Positions 22,801 to 35,569 of a stretch of 64,000 nucleotides of DNA are shown one piece after another. The stretch comes from Drosophila miranda (Eukaryota > Arthropoda > Insecta > Diptera > Drosophilidae). The translations under genes and the position numbers were made by a program. The notes under the pieces are model-generated. The model ran no database searches, was not told where the DNA came from, and saw only the letters and a list, made by a program, of their open reading frames with translations. The stretch is taken from positions 1,922,001 to 1,986,000 of the forward strand of contig NC_046674.1 in assembly GCF_003369915.1 (NCBI RefSeq), in the 5' to 3' direction. How positions within the stretch are numbered: the stretch's first letter is position 1; every line of letters begins with the position of its first letter.

Positions 22801-25526
22801 GGAGGGGTCTTTAAATATTTAAGATCCATACTGGCTCTTTTGACCTTCTTCAAAGGTCTCTGCTACTCTTCTATCGGGTTACTTCGTCTTTGACCCTTCT
22901 ACACTTTTAAGGATATGGTGATACACAAGGCTAGCATTTACCAAAGCTATCACGGATACTGTTTCCTTGTTTCCCATTGTTTTTACGGTATCCCCTAGTC
23001 GTATATACACTCTCTGTCTCTCCGACTCTCCGTCTCTCTGGGTCTCTGTGTTTTTCTCTCTTTTGCCATTGCATACTTATGGACCGCTTCTACTGCTTGT
23101 TTCTTATGCTTGACCGACAGTTGCCTCCGACAGAGTCCGATTCCGACTCCAAGTCCGAATCCGTGTCCGTGTCCGTGTCTGTGTCCGTTCTGCTCCGTGT
23201 CCGTTGCACATGCCGATTGCTCCACTTTGACATGTTGCCGGTTGCTATCGGGGCATCAGAGCTCTGCCCCAGCCCCAGCCCCAGCCCCTGCCTCTGCACC
23301 TGCCTCTGCCCCTGCCCTTTCCCACCTCGTGTTTTTTTTTCTGCTGGGGCAAAATAACTTTGCTTATAAATTGTGGCATGTGTTTGTGTAGTGATGATGT
23401 TGGTGGTGTTGCATGTTATCTCCTGCCACCTCCTGCCACCTACTATCCCGCCAGTATCTTGCTATTTTGCATTCTTTGCTCTGCACTAACGAGCATGCGA
23501 AATGACAAAGCGTGTGGGCGTTGGCCAGAGGCTGGGGGCTGGGGGCGTGGACGATGGCAATGAAGCAAGTGCTACTTTGTAGCATTAAAGCAAAGGAATT
23601 GGCAGGAATGCAAAAGGGAGAATGGCAAAAAGAAAAAAGCTAAACTTTAAATGCAAATTGCACAGCGTGACGAGACGAGTGGGGGAGAAGGTGGGGCTGA
23701 AGATGGAGCCAAAAGAGGGATGGCTGATACGATTGGGGGCAGCCATGCTGCATGCTGCATGCTGCATGTGGCAAGGCGAAATCAATAGAAGATTTTTCTA
23801 TGTCAAAGTGAAGCGAACAGCCTGGCAGGCAGGCACAGAGACAGAGGGATAGACAGTCGGACAGGCTCCTTGACAGAATCGCATTGGGGCTCCCGCTCTC
23901 TCGATGAAACTCGAGATTCGGCTTCCTTCACGTTAGTCTCTATCTCTCTCTCTCTCTGTCTCTCTTCGATAGCCCTCTCCTTCATTCCATCTGCATTTGG
24001 CAGTGAATTAAAAATGCATACGCTTTGATTGGCAAAAACTTTGCCCTGCCGCTGGGGACCCTTTCCCCCTGCCCTGCCCTGTCCTGCCCTGCCCTGCCCT
24101 GCCTCTGCCTCTGCCTTTCCCTTTGAGGCGGACAACTTTTCTCATTCAGCTTTAATCATCCAAAAATGTAACTCCCATTTGACTCTTTCTCCGTCTCTGC
24201 TTTTCTTTTTGCCCCTTTCTCTATTGGTGGTGCACTGGGGGACGGCTTCATTTGCATAATTACAAATCATATTACCGATTGAGTGGCACATTCTGGCCAA
24301 CAGAATCGGATTCATTTTGTTTTCAGTGCCGTGTCGGGCTTTTGTTGCCCGCCCTGCAAATATTTAACAATCGAAAAGTCAGACTGAATGCCACAAAAAC
24401 CAAACACTGCAACTGCAGCCGAAAAAAGCTCTTGCAGCAATGATATTGTATTGCACACGAAACGGGGGAGAGGAGAGGAGGAGCCAGACGAGGAGTGCGT
24501 GTGTGTGTGTCAGGGGAGGGGGATTGCTAGCTCCAAAGGACGAAGTTTGAATGCTCTTTGATTGATTGGTAATTGAATTGGCAATTGCATTTAGAGGGAT
24601 TTATTGCCAGGGACTAAACGCAAACAGAGATGGATGGATCTGCCACAGGAAGACAGAGAGTGAGAGGGAGAGGCAGATGGAGAAGGGGAAGGGGAGTAGT
24701 TCTTCGAGTGTGTAAACTAATTTCTTAAATGAACATCTGGTATTCTTTGAGTATTCCCTAATAATAATCCCATAAGCATTCATCATTCAGTTAACATTTG
24801 AGGCTCGCATCAATTGAAGCTAAAAACTAATTTAATTCGTATGAAATGCATTTGGGGGATGCATATTAAATCAAATCAAATATTACAAGCAAATTAGGCA
24901 ATCTTTAGACAATTTGCAACAGCTTCCTGCCATCCAGAAGATACAATATTTGAGCATATTCCACAAAGACAGCCCCAACCACAGCCAGAGGCACAGCTGC
25001 TTCTGATTCTGATTCTGATTCGGATTCTGCTTCTGCTGTAATTATTCCAACAAGAACCACACCTGAACGGAAAACCCTGGATATCATTTCACTTCGAGTC
25101 CCCCCGGAAATGCAGGCAGGACCCAGAAGCTGCTGCTAGGACATCCATTGGCAACAATTTCAATATTTCCACCGACAAATAAACAGCAAATGTAAATGCA
25201 AAATTCCAACAACTAAAAACAACAGCAGCAGCAACGAATGCTATGTGCAAAAAGGAAATTTATGCATATTTAATAACAGAGGGAACGGGGGAATGGCAGA
25301 AGGAGGAGGAGATCCTGGAACCAGGAACCAGGAGCCCGGATATGGAGACGACGACCCGTAGAGCGCTACACAAAATACAAGGCATTTGTCACGCATAAAT
25401 GCACCAAAAACGAAATGAGAAATTCACAGAGAGAAAGAGAGAGAGAGAGAGGGGGGCACACAGCGAAATAGAAAGAGAAGAAAAACAGCGAGCAGCCAAA
25501 GAGGGAGAAAGAAAACACCCACCCAA

Positions 25527-25560
<34 letters not shown>

Positions 25561-28500
25561 TATTGGAGCGGGAGGGCAGATTGAAACAATTTTTGGGCAA
25601 ACAAAAAATACTTTTCCCAAATAGTTGATTCACAAAACTCACAAACAAAAATCCAAGCAAATACTATACTATGTACAATGTACATCGCAATGTAGTGGCC
25701 ATATATTATGCAGAACAATGCATGTGTGTGTGTGTGTGTGTGTGGGCGTGGGCGTGGCAAGAGCCAGCGAACTGGACACTAATCAAAGTTTTTAATATGC
25801 CAGGCATATGGCAACGTGAGGCGATTTTTGTTCCAACAGCAAAGCCACCCACACAGGCAGGCAGGCAGACAGAGAGAGAGAGAGAGAGGGGGGGGGGGGG
25901 GGGCAGACATTAGATGAGATATATTTCATATGTGCATAATGCCCGAAGTTATTAGATTGCACAAGGCGCTGCCGCCGCTGCCGAGCCTCCAAAGAGCCTC
26001 CTCCAGGCAAAGACCAGAGGCCACACTCGCAAAAACAACAAAAAGAACAATGGAAATGTTTGAAAAATATTTGATACGTCAATGCATATATGGAAAAGTT
26101 CCATGGAAAAGTTAACCGAGACCATGCTAATATTAAACCCATTTCCATATGCCTTTGCTCCAATATTATTTTCTAAATTGAATGAAACTTAACTAAATCA
26201 AGCACTTGGCATATTATATCATTAACTTTGATCTGAAAGCCTCTCAAGCAAAAGTTCCCTTTTTTTTGGTCTTGTTTTTCTCTACGCCAAAAGTCTTTCC
26301 AAAAAGCCAACTAAGTGTCCTGTTGGGGAAGTGATTTATGGGAAAATTTGAGGTGATATGATATGGTACGACCGGTGCTTAATTCAATTGAAAAAAAAAA
26401 CAAATAGAGATAATTTATGGCCTCGCAGATTTTTTAATTTTTTTATGAAAACTATACCCATGATGAACCCCATCCCAGAGCTAATAAAATGGCATCGAAT
26501 CATGTGGAATAGTGCGGTTTTCAAACTCAGAAATGCCCATATCTGACTGGCAAAGGAAGGTATATATATTTGAGGGGTTTTCACGTTTAAAGTTCCTTTT
26601 GGAGTGCAAAGACACTACCATTTTTCTCAGTGCATAATAGATTTTGTTCATCTGCTGCACGGGCTCCATCTGTATTTTATGTGGTTCGCTCTTCTATGCA
26701 AAGAAAGCAGGGGCGGAGGCATGGCTTCGAGTGTGGCATGCCCCGCTCGTATAATGACAAAGCAACTGCCTCCGAGGAGGCAAGAAATGTGTGTGGTTTA
26801 TGGGAGGTCAGCGGAAAATGCATCATCATGAAATGAAATCAAGTGCATTTATTTAGGTCCGATGGAAAGGGAGCAAAAAAACTGCAGCCTCCCCTTCGCC
26901 CCCTTCGCAGCGCGAAGCGCCATGTGTGTGGGTGGGCGGAGTGGCGTGGCAAGATGAATGATGCAAGTTGCCGGCCGCCGCTCGCATATGTTACAGAGTC
27001 TCGGCTCGGACTTCCATTTAGTTGCAAGTTCAAAATGCACACGGAAAGAGCCAAAATGTTTGGCCTTTTGTTGGGGCACGAAGGGCAAGGGAAGGGGTTG
27101 AGATGGGGCAGAGGCAGGCAGAGTGAGTTGCAGTTCTTTTTTACGACCCAGCAGCCATTGAAAGCGGAACTTTCAATGGAGGCAAAAGCTGAAAAAAAGG
27201 CAGAGGACTTTATGCTTGATGGATGGACAGTTTCAAGGAAGTGAAATGTGGCTTAGGCCCTGAGCTGGCGTTAGCGCTGGCGCTGGAGAGGAAGGCTTTT
27301 TCAATGAAGTGCGGATAGCAATATACAGGATATTTTCCCCGGAGCAAGTGTAGACTTGCAAGCAAGATATCACATTAGAAGTAGGACTATAACATGGAAG
27401 CTCTCATTCATTTGAATATACTCTTAAAATCCTAACAGTTTATCTGTGAGACCATTGCAGGATATGCACTCATTCTTTCACCCCAAAAATAGAACCCCAA
27501 AGTTTCGAAAGATATCAAATCTGGCTCTCAATCTCTTCTACAACAAATTTCAGGAGAATTTCTGGCTTAAGATACATTTTCCTGTAGCCTTTTGAGCCAA
27601 GAATTCTTTGCTTTGGCAATAGTGGATCCAAGAGGTTTCTGGAGCTCAAATAAAACACATTTTTGAGATGAATATTCAGGAATTCGTTTGAATAAACTAT
27701 TTTATTTGACTTTGCTTCTTTACATTTATTTTCTGTCAGACATCTATCTCGAGAGCGCCGGCCCGAAAGCATCTTCCAGCAACGAAAATTATAAACAACA
27801 TTTTGGCCATTAACAAAATTAAGGCAAAAACATTTCCATGCGCATCGGAGAGCACAAACAAATACAAAAATATAATGTCTGTCACTGCCTCTGCCTCTGC
27901 CTCTGCCTGGAGACTAGTACATTCGAGCATTTGGTTTTTTTTTGTATTTTATTTTAGGAGGCATTCGAGTGAACATTTTGAGAAAATATGAAATATAAAT
28001 GGAGAAAATCTGACCCGACTCGAGTCGACTCGCCGCACATAAACATGTGGGCTGCTGCCCATGGAAAGCACACACCACATGGAAGGGGGCAAAGAGGAAA
28101 AGCAAGCTGGAGGAAAAACCAGGGAAACTTTTTAGACACATGCAGTAGTCGTACTCGTACTCGTACTCGTTATAAATGAAACAAATTAATTAAAAGTGTG
28201 CAACGGGTCGGATGCGGAATAAATGAAATGCGAATCAGAATGGAATCAGAAAAGTTGCTGAATGCATCCACACCACCACTCGCCCCGTCTCTGTTGCTCC
28301 CTCTCTTTCGCCTTCTTTTGGAATTTTTCCTATTGTTGTGTGAGTGTTTTGTGTGCATTCAGCTCTCGGGGCAATGATAAATTATGCAGCCATCACCTTA
28401 TTTAAAATGAAGATTAATTTAAGTACTGCCAAAAGTGCCTCTCTCCGTCTGTGCTCTCTGTGGCTACTCCTTTTTTGTGGGGGTGGGGGTGGTTTGGGGT

Positions 28501-29920
28501 TTCACTTCTTTGAGAAATTGTTGTGCGGCAAGCCAACAAATGGTAGAGGATCAGAGGAATGATATGGAGTGCGGATTTGCAGTATGCGACTTCGGATGAT
28601 GGATAAACAAAGAATTCTTTTTGCTTATGCCAGTTCTGTAGAGCTTATGGGATGGGGCTGGGAATGACTGTCGAAATGCAGGAGGTTCTCGATGAAATTG
28701 GAAGATACATATCTCTATGTTTCCCTTGTTTTCAATTTGAAATCTGCTATCACTGGGTTTTTCCTCAAGTTCAGAACTTCTCCGTTCACTTGGATCTGTA
28801 TAGATCTTTCATCCGGTAAAATCTGTCTCTGTAGCCACTGTGCCTGCAGCACCGTACAGAAGAAGCCCATTCCCTGGCTGACAGAATGTGTGAATATCTG
28901 TCAGTTTATTCGTGTACATCCTCAATCGTTCGCTCAACAACTTAACCCAATGAAAATTGAATTCCCCCATAAATACCAGGAGAAATTCCACCTCCAGAGC
29001 AGAGCTGTCTCTCTTTCTATCTGTCGTCTGACAACTTGCCGCCGGCTGTGGCAGCTGCTACCGTTGCACAGCAGAGCACAGCAGAGCACAGCACAGATGC
29101 TGCCCCAAATGGAGGAGCAGCAGGAGGGGCAGGAGGAGAAAGCATGCCGCGGCCTATATAAATATGCATATGCTCCACAAACATTTGCCAAGTTATCCGC
29201 CGCTCCATCCACCCACAAATCCGCTTCGAGGATTCGGATTCTGGTGGTGTGGCACCCGAAATTCATGCGAAAGCTGCTGACATTTCGGAAAATAAATGCA
29301 ACGTCAGAAGTATTCCGCGTGCATGCAAATATTGCGAGTCGCGTAGTCGCGTAGTCGCGTTGTGTTTGCGTCGCCTCCAATCGCTTTGTGTGGGGCATGG
29401 CATGGCGTGCGATAAATATACAAATCCCAGGGCACAGAGCACAGAACACAGAACACAGAATCCAGAGCCTAGAGCCCAGAACCCAGGCAGCTCTCTCTCT
29501 AGACATCCGTTTAATTGAGTCAACACGATGGTGGGGGTGTTGATGGTGGTGGGAGGTTAGGTTGGATGCATGGAGATAAAGATGATGCTGGCACAGATGG
29601 GGCAGGGCATCAAATTAACGCCACTGCCGCCTGCAGAGAGCCAACGGAAAACATTAAAAACTAATTTATGGAATTTGGAATTTGGAAAGCCAACAGCCAG
29701 AATGATTTATGCAGAGCAGAGCCCCACTCCCCCGGAAAAGGATGAAGAGGAATACTCACAGAACTTGGGTGTCGTAGGGCACTTGCGGAGTGGTCGTGCG
29801 CTTCGCGCGAATGCAGCGCACGGTGCGCTCGTAGCAGTTGCATCCTGTCGGGCAGTAGGCGGCCTCCGACCAGCCCGCCAGCAGGAACAGGTGGAACAGG
29901 AGCACTCCTCGCCACCACAT
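1867..29920 (-). CDS. Pxn: Peroxidasin, extracellular-matrix heme peroxidase
   Basis: Nine coding exons join in frame: 29760-29920, 12254-12469, 12071-12142, 11751-11992, 11003-11680, 9150-9359, 8872-9050, 8570-8751 and 1867-4537. The 1536-residue product is close to the family's usual ~1500. Domains in order: signal peptide (1-21), LRRNT (CPTGCNCYERTVRC), about five 24-residue LRRs, LRRCT (to ~230), four Ig domains (~232-646), animal heme peroxidase, a coiled-coil stretch, and a von Willebrand C domain (~1475-1530). The peroxidase shows the distal site GQFLDHDLDH (Asp864, His865), the RVNEQ glutamate near 1017 and the proximal heme ligand in FGHTIINP (His1111). The family uses H2O2 and bromide to form sulfilimine cross-links in collagen IV of basement membranes. 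Exon 3 is exactly one LRR (72 nt). Between Ig1 and Ig2 lies a low-complexity linker with a poly-serine run. Non-coding 5' exons were not located. Confidence 0.97.
4538..8569 (-). other. Pxn intron 8 (4 kb)
   Basis: This intron separates the last Ig exon from the large peroxidase exon. It holds pyrimidine-rich low-complexity DNA, runs of TGCCC and CTGTGC repeats, and one short inverted-repeat element at 7977-8163. Open frames here are short, lack family resemblance and follow simple repeats. No nested gene is supported. Confidence 0.75.
7977..8163. mobile_element. Short non-autonomous inverted-repeat element (MITE-like), copy 1
   Basis: The ends are imperfect inverted repeats. The left end begins CACGATCATG and runs to GGTCCGCT, CTCTCTTTCGGGTCTAATTT; the right end, read in reverse, gives CACGATCCATG, GGTGCGCT and GTCTCTTTTTGGGTCTTACTT. 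About 14 bp is missing from the left arm. No coding frame lies between the arms. A second partial copy sits at 22005-22113, also inside Pxn. I cannot name the family, and no target-site duplication is clear. Confidence 0.55.
10125..10151. repeat. Poly(C) homopolymer, 27 nt
   Basis: Twenty-seven consecutive C, preceded by CCCCCCA. On the Pxn transcript strand this reads as poly(G). Length may be unreliable because homopolymers this long are prone to sequencing error. Confidence 0.85.
10741..10789. repeat. Seven tandem CATGCTN heptamers
   Basis: Seven adjacent copies of CATGCTG/T/C. On the - strand, which is the Pxn pre-mRNA sense, each reads GAGCATG-like with a GCAUG core. The array lies 214-262 nt downstream of the 5' splice site of the Ig1/Ig2 exon (which ends at 11003). 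Confidence 0.85.
12041..12064. repeat. (TCCA)6 microsatellite in a 78-nt Pxn intron
   Basis: Six TCCA units lie in the short intron 11993-12070. On the transcript strand, TGGA repeats start directly after the GTAAGT donor of the 72-nt LRR exon. Confidence 0.85.
16391..16432. repeat. Six tandem ATGCAAC-type heptamers
   Basis: Six adjacent ATGCAAC units (one reads ATGCAGT). On the Pxn sense (-) strand the perfect units read GTTGCAT, so UGCAUG recurs every 7 nt. Confidence 0.85.
22005..22113. mobile_element. MITE-like element, partial copy 2
   Basis: The segment AATAAGACCCGAACGGGAG..TAGCGGACCACCTTGTACAATTTCATTGTGGACC matches the right arm of the element at 7977-8163. Its reverse complement also matches that element's left arm (GGTCCGCTA, CGGGTCTTATTT, ACGC). 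One arm is clear and the other is not, so this copy is truncated or diverged. Confidence 0.45.
23744..23764. repeat. Three tandem CATGCTG heptamers
   Basis: Three perfect CATGCTG units followed by a degenerate CATGTGG. On the Pxn sense strand they read CAGCATG, again with a GCAUG core. Confidence 0.8.
25527..25558. repeat. (CCAG)8 microsatellite
   Basis: Eight perfect CCAG units within Pxn intron 1. Confidence 0.9.
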
Positions 29921-31170
29921 GGCTATGTCGTAGATTCACAGAGGAAGCACCGAAAAAAAAAAAACGGAAAACAACACAAGCTTCAAGCGATAAAACGTGG
30001 ACGAAGAGCGGAAGTTCTTGAGCCTCTTATCGGGCAGCTGTGCTTCTTGGTTTTGTGGTTCTTGTAGACTGCGCAAGTGCGACACTCCTCACATATCGCG
30101 GTACGCGTTCCAATCTACGGAAGTTCTATTTTAGATATTTTTTGCCCTTTGGTCGGGTTTCGAGAGTGTTTTTGCCGAGTCAACTGCACGCGCCAAATGC
30201 CGACGAGCATCTGAATCGAGGAACAGAAATGTTGAACATAAAATATCCGACCGAGTTGCATGCAGCAGAAGCACACGAGGGGCATCGGCATTGGCACTGG
30301 CATCGGCGTCGGCGTCGGTGTCGACTTCGGCTGCCTCTTCCGGATGCAGTCTGTGATAACAATTTTCCTGAGGCGAACCGAAACAGAGAGCCGCTCAAGA
30401 GTACTCGATATTAGTTGGGGGCCAGCAATCCAGCAATCCATGTGACTGAAGCCTACACTGAGCCAAAGGAATGGCTGGATGGATGGGTGGCTGCATGCTG
30501 GCTGCTGCACCTGGTGGCACGGTGGCACGGTGGCATGGCACCGTCAAGGCCAGAACTGGAGTAGAAACCGAAAAACAAAAAGCACAACAAGCATACGCCA
30601 CGTTGCACATGCAGCATTAAATGCTTTGCCTGCTGCTGCCTCATTTTTAATGCATGAGCGGAATGGGCGGAAATCGGGGGCAGTGGCATAGAGCGGTTGC
30701 ACACTCCATTTGCTTTGCCAGCAGCAAAACGCTGCAACTAGCTGGCTTAAGCGAGTTTTGGGTGATAAGACGCGAAATCAAATTTAAAAGCTATCAATTT
30801 GATATTAGTTTTGGGACCTGACAAAAACCCTTTGGGGAATCGTTGGGGGAACGTTGGGGGCTGGCCTGCCAGCGCGTGCGAGGATGTAGACAAGCGAGGG
30901 GCTCGGCGTCGGTTTTGGGTTCCTCTATGTGTATGTGTGTGTGCTTTTTGGACACCAGGCGGGATACGGCAGACAGCAGACGGCAGATGCCATGCTGCAG
31001 CTCATAAAATTTCCCAGTTCTGGTGCAGATTTCATTTTGCACTGTCTGTTTTGTTTTCTTCTATTTTTGCCTGCAGTTTTTTGTTAGCTGTCGAAGTTTT
31101 AAAATCAATTTGCAGATGATTTATTATGTTCGGGGTATGTAGAAGGGGGCCAGAAGGAGGAGGACGAGCT

Positions 31171-31724
31171 GAGCAGGGGAATGTTCTGCATACGACAGCG
31201 ACGGCAAATGGAAGCCACTGACGTTGATGAATGCCGCTGTGTATTGTTCTGCTGTCAGTTTTGATCAAATTTGTTTTCCCGGGCATCGAATTTCAGGTGA
31301 AGTGGAAAACTTGCAAGTTATGCGGCACTTTTCTGGGTCCATTTGTTGCTGTTGCAGCCTGGCAGTGATAGAGAGAGAGGGGGAGGGCGTGTGGTAATCT
31401 GCAAATTGATTGCAGTTCCCTGGGAATCGAGAGGAAAACTCTACCAAATTGCAGCATTCCGTAGACAGAGCGTGATACCATTGATACTAGTATATATTTC
31501 GGAAGTACATAATCACTCTGGATGCTTGCTTATTATGACGGATTTCTCGTTCAAATAAGAGCGTCATTCAAAAAGTAACCGCTTTTGAAAGTGCACTGCC
31601 CACTCAGCCATAGTTTTAGCACTAGCGCCTGCCAGACCTGCGATACTAAATACGCATCTCTATCACAGCTGTTGTCTTTCGATACTAATCAGAAAAAAAT
31701 TACAAAGAAAATGCACAATATGTA
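31171..31724. repeat. Direct duplication of about 550 bp, copy A
   Basis: This segment is collinear with 32912-33462 at an offset of about 1740 bp, with many substitutions and small indels. Shared blocks include TACGACAGCGACGGCAAATG, GGAATCGAGAGGAAAA and AAAAAGTAACCGCTTTTGAA. At the place where copy B carries a perfect DRE, this copy reads TTTCGATA. Confidence 0.85.
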
Positions 31725-32139
31725 ACTTAAATTGCTATAAATAAATACATAGAAGAAAAAATCATTAAATTAGCATACCGCAGGTCTTAGCGCAACGTGC
31801 GCTGCGTTGCTTCAAAACATTCGTGGTAAGGCAGGAGAAGGCAGGGTCGCCCTCAGGTGTTCTGACCCCCAGAGCGTACATTAGGCGATAACAATAATTG
31901 ATAATAATTTGTATCCTTTTTATTATAATTGTAACTAGAGGTTTAATTTTAAAAAACTCCGCTCCCCGCTGGCAGAAAACAGGCAGAAGACCAAGCTTTT
32001 TGAATGACACTTATGATATTTTTCTTAACGTTATATTGAAAAACTTTCAATGGTCGTAATGTCCGTAATGGCTTCATTCATACATCTCCAATCAATTTTT
32101 GGGAACATTGTGAGCCGCGGCAAGGGTCACGGCTCTACT

Positions 32140-32700
32140 TTTATGCCCGGTACTCAGTCAATATATGTACATACATATGTGAGCTTATGATTTATATAGT
32201 ATAATACATATTTTACGTAATTATACGCAAGGGCCGGAATTGGTTTTGCCGCATGGTTTTTTACTGTTCTAATGTTAATTTTTACACTTCGCTTGCACCC
32301 GTTCCACCTAGTGAGCTATTCTATGAGAATTTTATAATATTTGGTGTTTCATCATTACTCACCTGTTTTTTATTCATCTGTCTCTCTCTTTCTTTCTCCC
32401 GCTTCTCTTGCCAACATCAAACATTATATCTAGCTCCGCTTCGACAAGGAGAGCGCCCTACACGATTAAGAGTGAGATAGAGCGATAGAGAGAATGAGAA
32501 GGTGCGTGGAAAGGGTAGCGTAGTCACTAAAAATGGATTTCTTCCTTCCAGCTATCATAATAACAGTGCAAAAACTCACAAGAGCTTAGTTGCTCTAGCT
32601 CTTATAGTCTCTGAGATCTAGGCGCTCATCGGGATGGACGGACAGACAGACAGAGCTATATCAAGCTATATGCTCAAATCGTTCCTTAATATACGTAGAA
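32140..32700. mobile_element. Transposon-derived dispersed-repeat fragment
   Basis: TTTTATGCCCGGTACTC near 32140 and GAGATCTAGGCGCTCATCGG plus GGACGGACAGACAGACAGAG near 32610-32660 closely resemble signature strings I remember from common Drosophila DNA-transposon relics (TATACCCGTTACTC-type ends with a GGACAGACGGACA tract). No transposase frame remains. Family assignment is not possible by eye. Confidence 0.5.
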
Positions 32701-32911
32701 GTCAGATCCGTATCAACCAGAACAATGAAAAAATCAGCTCGGAATTGATCTTCCGGTGTAAAGTTTGTAGACTCATCATGACTTTCTATCGTATTTTGTG
32801 ATATGAATCGTCAAATGATGAGTCAGCTCCAAGATTTTCAGCTAGTTTTTTGGCATCCTTCAGAGCAGATTCAAAGCCTTTATTCTTATAAAGTATGTGA
32901 GCCGAGGAAAG

Positions 32912-33462
32912 CGTGCAGTGGAATGAGGAATACGACAGCGACGGCAAATGGAAGCCACTGACATTGAAGAATGCCGCTTTGTATTGTTCTGCTGTCAGTT
33001 TTGATCAAATTTGTTTCCGGGAATCGAATTGCAGGTGAAGTGAACTTGCAAGTTATGCGGCACTTTTCTGGGTTCATTTGTTGCTGTTGCAGCCTGGCAG
33101 ATATACAGAGAGAGAGAGAGAGAGAGAGAGGGCGTGTGGTAATCTGCAAATTGATTGCAGTTCCCTGGGAATCGAGAGGAAAAAACCACCAAATTGCAGC
33201 ATTCCGCAGACAGATACCAATGATACTAGTATATATTTCGGAAGTACATAATCATTCTGAATGCTTGCTTCTGATGACGGATTACTCATTCAAATAAGAG
33301 CGCCAATCAAAAAGTAACCGCTTTTGAAAGTGTACTGCCCACTCAGCCATCATTTTAGCACTAGCGCGTGTCATTACTGCGATAGTAAATACGCACCTCT
33401 ATCACAGCTGTTGTCTATCGATACCAATCAGAGAAACTACATAAAAAATGCACAAAATATGG
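32912..33462. repeat. Direct duplication of about 550 bp, copy B
   Basis: This is the partner of 31171-31724. It ends 90 bp before the start codon of the KIAA1143 homologue and therefore contains that gene's likely promoter, including the DRE at 33416-33423. An expanded GA tract (about 33108-33130) differs from copy A. Confidence 0.85.
33416..33423 (+). promoter_or_regulatory. DRE octamer in the promoter of the KIAA1143 homologue
   Basis: A perfect TATCGATA lies 129 bp before the start codon, following CACAGCTGTTG. It is the DREF/BEAF-32-type core found in Drosophila housekeeping promoters. The copy in the upstream duplicate is mutated. Confidence 0.6.
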
Positions 33463-33506
33463 CTCGAATCCCCCTCCCACCCAAGAAGCAATCAAAATAA
33501 AAATAA

Positions 33507-35569
<2,063 letters not shown>

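Larger units (their letters stand above)
12470..29759 (-). other. Pxn intron 1, about 17.3 kb
   Basis: This intron splits the signal peptide/LRRNT exon from the first LRR exon inside the codon at the LRRNT-LRR junction. It consists of unique AT-rich stretches mixed with many simple repeats: CA/TG tracts (about 17838-17865, 18575-18613), CAG/CTG tracts, CCTGC-type pentamers, heptamer arrays at 16391-16432 and 23744-23764, (CCAG)8 at 25527-25558 and GA tracts near 25431-25451. A partial inverted-repeat element lies at 22005-22113. Open frames up to 220 codons exist but resemble no family. Long first introns often hold enhancers; none can be identified by eye. Confidence 0.7.

Noticed and set aside
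28692..29354. 220-codon + strand frame inside Pxn intron 1
   Set aside because: It contains repeats (AGCAGAGCACAGC), has no recognisable domain and no promoter or splice context; a long frame by chance is likely in 17 kb.
31561..32007. Inverted GTCATTCAAAAAG strings suggesting a transposon insertion
   Set aside because: Sequence downstream of the first string is collinear with the other duplicate copy, so nothing was inserted there. The match is short and probably chance.
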